A stretch of 64,000 nucleotides of DNA from JAIROC01 sp031553535 (GTDB lineage Bacteria > Bacteroidota > Bacteroidia > Bacteroidales > WCHB1-69): contig JAVBLM010000035.1 of the NCBI GenBank assembly GCA_031553535.1, forward strand, positions 1 through 64,000, read 5' to 3'. Under the pieces are notes generated by a model. The model did not search any database. It saw only the letters and a program-made list of their open reading frames with translations, and was not told the DNA's origin. Positions within the stretch are counted from its first letter, which is position 1. Each line of letters opens with the position of its first letter. The translations under genes and the position numbers were made by a program. Below are positions 50,697 through 58,139 of this stretch, in pieces.

Positions 50697-52846
50697 AAAA
50701 ATATATTGCTCTAATATGTATAAGTTTGTTTGCTGCAAATTTTTTATCTGCACAGCAAAGAATAGTCATTCATAACGGAAACCATGTTATGTATGAATCT
50801 CCCATATCAGATATTGATAGTATAAAATTCAAAAACTCTTCTTCTGTGTTCAATTTTTACGATGGAACAACGATGGGAATTCCTATTTCTTCCATTGATA
50901 GCATTACTTTCAGTAGTGACACAAGCATTGCAAGTGAATATATTGTTTATATCATTTATGGCAATGATAGTGTAACCGTAATAAATCCGTTGGAAAGTCA
51001 GGGTATTGATGTTGTGATAAGCCAGTTTAGGGTTACAATTACCGCAACATCAGGAATTGAGAATGTGGAATATAATCTTTCAGGAAGTTCAGATGATGGT
51101 TCATTTGCTATTACCAGCGATGAGTCAATTGTCTTGACACTGGATAATCTTTCCTTAGTTTGTCAATCGGGAACAACATTAAGTATCAATGATGTTTCTA
51201 CAATAATACAACTGAAAGGAACAAATGAAATTTCTGATACGGAAAACGGAAAGAGCGCGACTTTATTGAGTGAAGGAGATTTAATCTTTACCGGATCAGG
51301 AAGGTTAACGATATCAGGGTATAAAAAACATACCATATCAAGCGGTAAGACAATAACCATAGAAAGTGGAACTTTTCTTATTCCACAATCGGCATCGGAC
51401 GGGTTTCATTCGGAAGCATTCGTTATGAACGGTGGATTTATTAACATTATGTTTCCCGAGGGAGATGGTATTGATGCAGGTGCAGGAACGGCGACAATCA
51501 ATAATGGTATTATACAGATTACTTCCAATGTAGCGGATATAAAGGGTATAAAATCAGATGATATGTTGACAATAAACGGTGGAACTATTACCATGTCCAT
51601 TGCAGGGGCACAATCTAAAGGTTTCAGTACAAAAGATGATTTTGTAATGAATAGTGGGATTATTTCAATAACTACTTCCGGGGCAACTGTATTGGAAGCA
51701 TCTGGAAGCGGTTACGACCCATCTTATTGTACCGCCATAAAGGCAAGTGGAGATGTTACAATAACTGCCGGGAGCCTTTCTATTGAAAGTCAAAGCTCTG
51801 CCGATGGAGGAAAAGGAATTTCTGCCGATGGCAATATTATAATCTACAATGGAGATATAACTATTTCAACAGCTGGAAAAGGAGCTACTTACACCGATGA
51901 AAACGGAGCAAAAGATTCTTATACTTCTTGTTGTATAAAAAGTGATTTGGACATTTCCATTTTGGGAGGAACAATTAACTGTACAAGTACCGGAGGCGGA
52001 GGAAAAGGAATTTCTGCTGATCGTGCATTAACAATCGGAGTACTCAATGCTGATAATACGGATTTAACATTGAATGCTACAACTACCGGAGAGCGTTTTT
52101 ATGTTTCCGGAACCGGAGATGATGCAGACTATGCTAATCCCAAAGCGGTTAAATGTGAAGGAAATATGGTTGTCAACAGTGGTATTATTACCATTCGTTG
52201 TACACAAAGCGATGAAGGCGGTGAAGGTTTGGAAAGCAAGGATACTTTAACGGTCAACGGAGGTATTATTGATATAGAAGCTTATGATGATTGTATCAAT
52301 GCATCCAATCATATTTCCATTACCGGAGGAAATATTCATTGCACTTCAACAGGAAATGACGCTATTGATTGTAATGGGACATTGTCTATATCCGGTGGAT
52401 TTATCATTGCCAATGGGACACGAAATCCCGAAGGAGGAATTGACTGTGACCAAAATACGTTTGCCATTTCGGGAGGAGTTGTTATCGGAACCGGAGGTTC
52501 TACCAGCAGTCCGACTGCAAATGCATCTACACAATATTCGATAGTATACAGTAATGCAACACCGGGGAATGCCATCTGCATTAAAAATGCAAATAATGAG
52601 ATCGTTTTATTATTCCAACTTCCAACCTATACAGGCAGTGCTGGAGGAGGGCCGGGTGGAAGAAACACGAATTCGATGACGGTTCTCTTTACTGATCCTG
52701 TTCTTACAACAGGGACATATACCTTACAATATGGGGGTACAATATCCGGTGGAACAACAGTGAACGGTTACAATACAGGTGGAACTTATTCAGGAGAATC
52801 AAGTAAAGAATTTTCTATCAATTCAAAAGTAACTATTGTTAATTAG
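50693..52846 (+). CDS. Cthe_2159-like carbohydrate-binding beta-helix protein
   Basis: A 717-residue secreted protein (signal to about residue 20). The N-terminal part has YESPISDIDSIKF and ISSIDSITF, Bacteroidota-type short repeats. From about 130 to 600 it forms a long parallel beta-helix of the DUF4353/Cthe_2159 type, with coils such as DGFHSEAFVMNGG, GIDAGAGTATINNG, GKGISADGNIIIYNGD and ITGGNIHCTSTGNDAIDC. The founding protein binds acidic polysaccharide and calcium. A Gly-rich C-terminal beta domain has no T9SS tag. Coupling to the tagged small protein upstream suggests a shared export or surface role. Confidence 0.82.
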   Translation: MKKYIALICISLFAANFLSAQQRIVIHNGNHVMYESPISDIDSIKFKNSSSVFNFYDGTTMGIPISSIDSITFSSDTSIASEYIVYIIYGNDSVTVINPLESQGIDVVISQFRVTITATSGIENVEYNLSGSSDDGSFAITSDESIVLTLDNLSLVCQSGTTLSINDVSTIIQLKGTNEISDTENGKSATLLSEGDLIFTGSGRLTISGYKKHTISSGKTITIESGTFLIPQSASDGFHSEAFVMNGGFINIMFPEGDGIDAGAGTATINNGIIQITSNVADIKGIKSDDMLTINGGTITMSIAGAQSKGFSTKDDFVMNSGIISITTSGATVLEASGSGYDPSYCTAIKASGDVTITAGSLSIESQSSADGGKGISADGNIIIYNGDITISTAGKGATYTDENGAKDSYTSCCIKSDLDISILGGTINCTSTGGGGKGISADRALTIGVLNADNTDLTLNATTTGERFYVSGTGDDADYANPKAVKCEGNMVVNSGIITIRCTQSDEGGEGLESKDTLTVNGGIIDIEAYDDCINASNHISITGGNIHCTSTGNDAIDCNGTLSISGGFIIANGTRNPEGGIDCDQNTFAISGGVVIGTGGSTSSPTANASTQYSIVYSNATPGNAICIKNANNEIVLLFQLPTYTGSAGGGPGGRNTNSMTVLFTDPVLTTGTYTLQYGGTISGGTTVNGYNTGGTYSGESSKEFSINSKVTIVN

Positions 52847-52896
52847 CCCCAAGGCTGATCTAATGTTTTTTTCATATTTGCAAAATTGTTGATATT

Positions 52897-52939
52897 ATGG
52901 AGTGCACCGAAATTCAAATAAGAATTTTCAGCACTCCAT
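52897..52939 (+). terminator. long hairpin downstream of the Cthe_2159-like gene
   Basis: ATGGAGTGC and GCACTCCAT pair, with a further inner GAAATTC/GAATTTTC pairing. The T-run after it is weak (TATCCTTTTA), so it may be a terminator or a 3' stabilising structure. Confidence 0.5.
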
Positions 52940-53010
52940 GTATCCTTTTACCTGAGAGTATTTTGAAGAATAAAATAAAAAAATAGATATAATAATTAAA
53001 AAGATCGAAA

Positions 53011-55137
53011 ATGAAACGGAAAGTCTTATTCGCTATTGTGATAGCAACTTTAATGGCATGTGGTGATATATATGCCCAAGGAGTGGGGGAGTTCTTGAAA
53101 TCGAAATCTACACCATCCGTTGGAGAGTATTACAAAAAATATCATTCACGGATACCACTTGTGGATGATCATAAAGCAATATTGGGAGAAAATTCAGCAG
53201 CAAAAGAAGTTAAATCAAAGAAATCAGTAGAAATGCCTGAGAAATTCTGGTTTCCCGGGGAATTTGAAGAAGTTCAGGCGATTCTTATCACTTGGCCCTA
53301 TGTGCATGTTGATAAAAGTTATACCTATTATGTTACACCGGTAGATGATAGTTTGGGATTTAGGGAAACTAACTTTGGTTCTTATCAAGTTACATCATAT
53401 GTATCATTGATTGATACGACTGATGGTTCCCGGTTTCCGGTTATTTTTGCGCAATTGGCAAATGCTATTCAGAAAGGGAACGCCCAGGTTTGGATTAATA
53501 TATGCAACTCAGGGGATTCTCTTATTATTAAACGCTATATGAATAATCAGGGAATGCCATTGACAAATTATCGTTTTTTCGTTAACAAAGGGAATTCTTT
53601 TTGGTACAGGGATTGCGGGCCTGTCGGCTTTTATGAAGGAGATAACGATGATCTTTCTTTTTTAGATTTCGAATATTATGGAGGCCGTCCGGTTGATGAT
53701 ATGATACCTGTACGTATTGCCAATGAATTAGGGATTAACGCTTATACTACAACTTTAGAGTTTGAGGGAGGAAATATTTTATTGGATGGCGCAGGAACAC
53801 TGTTCACCAGTGACCAGATATATGCGGCAAATGAGGATAGATATGGGCGTTACTACATTTCGAATAATCAGGTTAAGATAACTCAAAAAACATCTTTAAC
53901 GGAAAGTCAAATCCATGATACTTTAATCCATTTGTTGGGTTTGAATAGATTAAAGGTTCTTCCTGCCTTAGTTGCGGACGGAGGAACCGGACATATTGAT
54001 TTGTATGCATCTATGTGGGATGAGAATAATTTTGTTTTTACGGAATATCCGTTCGAGATGATGAATCATGCCGATTATACTATTTCTTCGGATAATATAG
54101 ATACTATTTTAAGCTTACATAACTTTCATAATAAATATTACAGGGGAAAGAATATTCCACTTCCGTTAAAAGATGATGAGACGTGGTATACGAGTGCCGA
54201 TGATTTCGAATTATATACCCGGACTTACAGCAATAGTACATTTGTTAATAATGTAATAATCCAACCTATCTTTTCGGACGATACTTGGGGTGCAAGGCAA
54301 TGGGATTTGCAAGCACTTGAAATAATGAAAAGACAATTTCCCGGATATGAAATTATTCCTATTGATATTCGTGGCTTTGAAGGTGAGGATAATGCAAATA
54401 CCGGTTTTGATGGAACTGGAGGCGCAATTCATTGTATTACAAAGCAAATACCTGCGGAAAATCCGATCCGGATTTTACATGGTTCCATTCAGGGCGTAGC
54501 GAATGAGTATGAAAACGTTTTTCCTTTGACAGCCACAATAACAAATAAGAGTGGGATTGCATCTGCCACTTGTTTTTGGAGGGTAAAAGGAAGTGAGAGT
54601 TGGGAGGCTATTGCGATGACAGTTGACACTGGAAACGTTTATCTTGCTACAATTCAACGTGACAGTAATGTGAGCGTGGATACAATAGAATATTACATAT
54701 CAGCTACTTCTAATAATGGAAAAACAATTACGAAACCTTTTACCGCGCCAAAAGGATATTATACTTTTTATTATGGTGAAGATGTGGAAGAAGAGGTTGA
54801 AGCGGATATATATGAAGAGATGCCTGAAGTTAAGGAACCAACGGGTATAGAAAGTTTTAGTTCTATCGGGGAAGATGATTTCGGCTTAAGTTCATTTTAT
54901 CCCAATCCGGCAAATGAACAAACCAGTATTGCTATATTGAACATGAATCACGAAAAATTAAATATCCGGGTGATTAACATGTTGGGACAAACTGTGTATA
55001 TGAATTCGATAACTCCAGATGAAGATCAGACAATACTGCAAATACGGACATCTTCGTTTTCTCCGGGTTTGTATTCTGTTGTGTTTTCTGATGCTTCCGG
55101 GACATCAATTGTGAAAAAGTTGATGATTCAGCGGTAG
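53011..55137 (+). CDS. secreted agmatine/peptidylarginine deiminase-family enzyme with T9SS tag
   Basis: A 708-residue protein with a signal peptide (to about residue 23). The PF04371-type deiminase fold (about 75-490) begins FWFPGEFEEVQAILITWPY. Catalytic landmarks are Asp201 in WYRDCGP, EGGN 252-255, His328/Asp330 in GTGHIDLYA and the nucleophile Cys475 in GGAIHC. A beta-sandwich occupies about 490-590, then an acidic linker (EDVEEEVEADIYEEMPE). The T9SS type A domain starts SSFYPNPANEQTSIAIL and ends SPGLYSVVFSDASG... . Porphyromonas gingivalis PPAD has the same catalytic set and T9SS export, so protein-arginine citrullination is a real possibility; free agmatine or arginine is the alternative. 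Confidence 0.85.
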   Translation: MKRKVLFAIVIATLMACGDIYAQGVGEFLKSKSTPSVGEYYKKYHSRIPLVDDHKAILGENSAAKEVKSKKSVEMPEKFWFPGEFEEVQAILITWPYVHVDKSYTYYVTPVDDSLGFRETNFGSYQVTSYVSLIDTTDGSRFPVIFAQLANAIQKGNAQVWINICNSGDSLIIKRYMNNQGMPLTNYRFFVNKGNSFWYRDCGPVGFYEGDNDDLSFLDFEYYGGRPVDDMIPVRIANELGINAYTTTLEFEGGNILLDGAGTLFTSDQIYAANEDRYGRYYISNNQVKITQKTSLTESQIHDTLIHLLGLNRLKVLPALVADGGTGHIDLYASMWDENNFVFTEYPFEMMNHADYTISSDNIDTILSLHNFHNKYYRGKNIPLPLKDDETWYTSADDFELYTRTYSNSTFVNNVIIQPIFSDDTWGARQWDLQALEIMKRQFPGYEIIPIDIRGFEGEDNANTGFDGTGGAIHCITKQIPAENPIRILHGSIQGVANEYENVFPLTATITNKSGIASATCFWRVKGSESWEAIAMTVDTGNVYLATIQRDSNVSVDTIEYYISATSNNGKTITKPFTAPKGYYTFYYGEDVEEEVEADIYEEMPEVKEPTGIESFSSIGEDDFGLSSFYPNPANEQTSIAILNMNHEKLNIRVINMLGQTVYMNSITPDEDQTILQIRTSSFSPGLYSVVFSDASGTSIVKKLMIQR

Positions 55138-55171
55138 ATTAACAATTAATAAATGAATGAAACGTTTTAAC

Positions 55172-55292
55172 AGAAGTTACAAAAAGTTGCAACATGCTTA
55201 GTGGTTAGTGATTAATTACCACAAACCTTGCAAATTTTCACAGAATCTTGAATTCTCCATTTTCGATTATTTCTGTAACTTGCGTAACTTCT
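55172..55292. repeat. short inverted-repeat element, second family, copy 3
   Basis: A 121-bp element beginning AGAAGTTACAAAAAGTTGC and ending AACTTGCGTAACTTCT. The interior GTGGTTAGTGATTAATTACC matches the start of copy 1 and bases 425-440. Its left end resembles the terminal motif of the first family. Confidence 0.75.
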
Positions 55293-55317
55293 AATTTAAA
55301 TATAATAATAACATAAA

Positions 55318-56460
55318 ATGGTGATTGTTTCGAAGAACAGAAAGATTAAGTATTTTGAGATAGGATTATATATATTTGTTGCTTTGATAGTTTTTATTGT
55401 TCCTGTATTTATACATTTCCAGAGTGATAAAAAATGGGATATGGTATTTATGGAATGGCTCCGCCTCACTCCGTTTGCTGTTATCTTTTTAGTAAATAAT
55501 TTTCTTTTAGCGCCCAAACTATTATTTAAATCAAAATATTGGGCTTACATTATATCTTGTCTTGGATTATTACTTTTGGTAATTGTCCTTAATAATGTTT
55601 TGCTGAAGCCACAGTTATTGCATCCTAAAATGCATCCGGACAAAGAAGCATTCCTTCAAAAAGAAAATTTCAAAAGAGACAATGCCCCTTTCCCACCTTA
55701 CCATGAGATTGGCGAGAATCCGATTCCTAATGGTCGTCCGCTTCCTCCGAGGAAATTGTTTTTTAGTTTTGGTATTTTCAGTATCGGCCTTTTAGTGATC
55801 GGATTTAATTCGGGAGTGAAGGTATTTGTCCGTTGGACGATAGAAACCGAAGAACGAAATGAGAAGGAACGTCATTATTTAAGTACCGAATTAGCATTTT
55901 TAAAGCAACAGATCAGTCCTCACTTCTTTATGAATACGCTTAATAATATTCATGCATTGATTGATATAGATTCGGAGAGGGCGAAAGATTGTGTTGTTAA
56001 ACTTTCCCGTTTAATGCGTTATTTACTTTATGAAGCAGATGAGGAAAAAGTTCCCCTTGCCAGGGAGATTGAGTTTTTGGAAAGTTATATCGAGCTTATG
56101 AGATTGCGTTATGACGAAACGAAGCTTTCGGTTGATATCAATTATTCCGAAAGTACAAAACCTGTTTATATCCCTTCATTACTATTTTTACCATTAATAG
56201 AGAATGCATTTAAACATGGTATTGATACAAAATCAAAATCATTTGTTGATGTCCGGTTTAGCGTAAATGATCATGCATTGGTATTTGCTATCAAAAACAG
56301 TAATTTCCCGAAAACTTCCGGTGAATTTAATGAAGCCTCTGGTATTGGTTTGGAAAATATCCGTAAACGTTTGAATTTAATATATGGAGATAACTATACA
56401 ATGCATATTCATTCCGATGATATGGTTTACGAAATAGTACTTGAAATTCCGATACTATGA
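55318..56460 (+). CDS. LytS/YehU-type sensor histidine kinase
   Basis: A 380-residue protein with four predicted membrane helices (about 12-32, 46-65, 75-96, 148-168) and an exposed Pro/His/Lys-rich loop between the last two. It has the His_kinase domain with His202 in QQISPHFFMNTLNN, the N box FLPLIENAFKHG and G box GIGLENIRKRL. It pairs with the LytTR regulator gene, overlapping it by 4 bp (ATGA). The ligand is unknown. Confidence 0.92.
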   Translation: MVIVSKNRKIKYFEIGLYIFVALIVFIVPVFIHFQSDKKWDMVFMEWLRLTPFAVIFLVNNFLLAPKLLFKSKYWAYIISCLGLLLLVIVLNNVLLKPQLLHPKMHPDKEAFLQKENFKRDNAPFPPYHEIGENPIPNGRPLPPRKLFFSFGIFSIGLLVIGFNSGVKVFVRWTIETEERNEKERHYLSTELAFLKQQISPHFFMNTLNNIHALIDIDSERAKDCVVKLSRLMRYLLYEADEEKVPLAREIEFLESYIELMRLRYDETKLSVDINYSESTKPVYIPSLLFLPLIENAFKHGIDTKSKSFVDVRFSVNDHALVFAIKNSNFPKTSGEFNEASGIGLENIRKRLNLIYGDNYTMHIHSDDMVYEIVLEIPIL

Positions 56461-57173
56461 TGTTGAAGTGCATAGCAATAGATGACGAGCCTTTGGCACT
56501 GAAACAGATACAGTCGTATATTGAAAAGACAGCATTTCTAATGTTGTCGGGGACTTTCTTAAATCCTATTGAAGCTATGCAAAATATAAATGACTCTCAT
56601 CCCGATTTATTATTTGTAGATATCAATATGCCGGATTTAAATGGAGTTGACCTTGTCAAATCATTAGAAAATCCTCCGATGGTTATTTTTACTACAGCAT
56701 ACAATGAGTATGCTATAGATGGATTTAAACTGGATGCTGTTGATTATCTTTTAAAACCGATATCTTACGGGGATTTTTTTAAAGCGGCCAACAAAGCAAA
56801 GGAATTATATAATCTGAGACAGCCATCCGATGAAACAATTTCAATAAATGAAGATTATCTGTTTGTGAAATCCGAATACAGGCTTGTCAGGATAAAATTT
56901 TCCGATATAAAGTATATAGAAGGAATGCGTGAATATGTCCGGATTCATTTGTCTGATGGAACTTCGATTATGACTTTATTAAGTATGAAGTCGATCGAGG
57001 AGCGTTTACCTAAAGATTGTTTTATGCGTGTACACCGGTCATTTATTGTTAATCTGAACAAGATTACCGTGATAGAACGCCAACGGATTATTTTTGACAA
57101 GAAGGTATATATTCCCATCGGGGATCAATACAAAGAGGCGTTTGAAAACTATATAAAAAAGTATTTTATATAA
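56457..57173 (+). CDS. LytTR-type response regulator
   Basis: A 238-residue regulator. The receiver domain has Asp9/Asp10, phospho-acceptor Asp55 (LLFVDINMPDLNG) and Lys105 in LLKPISYGD. The C-terminal LytTR DNA-binding domain (about 135-238) includes FVKSEYRLVRIKFSDIKYIE and FMRVHRSFIVNLNKI. It is coupled to the kinase gene. Its position directly downstream of the T9SS deiminase gene makes control of surface genes plausible but unproven. Confidence 0.92.
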   Translation: MMLKCIAIDDEPLALKQIQSYIEKTAFLMLSGTFLNPIEAMQNINDSHPDLLFVDINMPDLNGVDLVKSLENPPMVIFTTAYNEYAIDGFKLDAVDYLLKPISYGDFFKAANKAKELYNLRQPSDETISINEDYLFVKSEYRLVRIKFSDIKYIEGMREYVRIHLSDGTSIMTLLSMKSIEERLPKDCFMRVHRSFIVNLNKITVIERQRIIFDKKVYIPIGDQYKEAFENYIKKYFI

Positions 57174-57177
57174 TGAA

Positions 57178-57452
57178 TGGGCTCGCATGCTCGGTTATCT
57201 CACTTCGTTCGATGCTCTCACATGCTTCGTCTTCGGGTTTCGTTGTTCCTCCTCACGGTGACGGAAGTGCGTCATTGCGGACTTGATCCGCAATCCCCTC
57301 AAAAGAAAAGGGATGCTGAAACAAGTTCAGCATGACGGTAACAGGTTTGTTCAGAATGAGGAATGAAACCCGAAGGGTTTGGCATAGCCAACCAACCGAG
57401 CATAAGAACTCAACGGAGTTAATCTCCTATTTCTACTTTTGACAAGTTCATT
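57178..57452. repeat. inverted-repeat element, copy C
   Basis: Starts within 5 bp of the LytTR stop and ends with TACTTTTGACAAGTTCA (57435-57451). The interior parallels copy B (TCGGTTATCTCACTTCGTTC, CATTGCGGACTTGATCCGC, CAAGTTCAGCATGACGG, GAAACCCGAAGGGTTTGGCA). The left terminal motif is missing or degenerate. Confidence 0.65.
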
Positions 57453-57469
57453 ACTAAAACTTGTATGTT

Positions 57470-57778
57470 TTATTTTTCATCATTTAATTTATCATATACC
57501 TTTTTAGAGAAATCGCGAACCGTTCGTTTTGCCTGGGTAGATATATCCTCCACTTTATCGGATACTTTGTCGGATAAATCATCCATTTTATGAGAGATGT
57601 TTTCAGCTATTGATTTCGAGCGTTTTAAAAACTCATTGTATTTTCCCTTGAAAAATACATTCCAATCGATAGAGATCCCTTCTTCATCCATATAATCTTT
57701 AATTACGGCAATGGCATTGATGGCCTGGTCTTCCGTAAGCCCGGCTTCTTTTTGTAATTTTTCAATTAAATTTTCCAT
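57470..57778 (-). CDS. small helical protein, unknown function
   Basis: A 102-residue soluble, highly charged protein. Residues 1-40 form a small domain (LIEKLQKEAGLTEDQAINAI, VIKDYMDEEGISIDWNVFF). Residues 45-100 form one long amphipathic helix with repeated D/K heptads (SHKMDDLSDKVSDKVEDIST). It resembles general stress or YtxH-like helical proteins, without firm identity. A TATTTTTG box lies about 50 bp upstream. Confidence 0.65.
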   Translation of the reverse strand: MENLIEKLQKEAGLTEDQAINAIAVIKDYMDEEGISIDWNVFFKGKYNEFLKRSKSIAENISHKMDDLSDKVSDKVEDISTQAKRTVRDFSKKVYDKLNDEK

Positions 57779-57823
57779 GTTATTATCTATTTTAAGTTTA
57801 CTATAGTAGAAACATTTATTTCC

Positions 57824-57831
57824 AAAAATAG
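57824..57831 (-). promoter_or_regulatory. promoter -7 box of the small helical gene
   Basis: TATTTTTG on the minus strand. Leader to ATG 57778 is about 42 nt. Confidence 0.5.
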
Positions 57832-57991
57832 TTTGACTCCGGATAAAATTATCCTGTAATGGGATTAGAGGGGTGGATGTTACTTCTCTTTACCCCTGGT
57901 ACCTATTCCCGGATTATCTCACTGCGATTGAAGCATTAACGAGACAATTCCTGTCCTGATTGGAAGCAGGTAATTGAACCGTCGTAAACAT

Positions 57992-58017
57992 AAAAGGACG
58001 ACCGGGGCCGTCCTTTT
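57992..58017 (-). terminator. terminator hairpin of the giant adhesin gene
   Basis: AAAAGGACG/CGTCCTTTT with a GC-rich 8-base loop; on the minus strand it is followed by TATGTTTA. It lies about 125 bp after the stop, beyond element F. Confidence 0.65.
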
Positions 58018-58028
58018 GCTTTATGTAT

Positions 58029-58130
58029 GAATTTGTTAATATAAGAGATTGCTTCGTTCCTCGCAATGACGCTCTAAACAAACGAAATAGCGTCATTGCG
58101 AGGAACGAATATCAACTTTTAATAACTTCT
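58029..58130. repeat. inverted-repeat element, copy F
   Basis: Arms at 58044-58073 (GAGATTGCTTCGTTCCTCGC...) and 58090-58109 (GCGTCATTGCGAGGAACGAA) are inverted. The right terminal motif TCAACTTTTAATAACTTCT is at 58112-58130 and the left motif is degenerate. It lies 10 bp downstream of the giant gene's stop. Confidence 0.7.
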
Positions 58131-58139
58131 ATAAGAAGA

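Larger units (their letters stand above)
57779..58139. other. intergenic region
   Basis: Holds the promoter of the small helical gene, a terminator hairpin (57992-58017) and element F (about 58029-58130), which ends 10 bp from the stop of the giant adhesin gene. No gene is seen. Confidence 0.6.
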
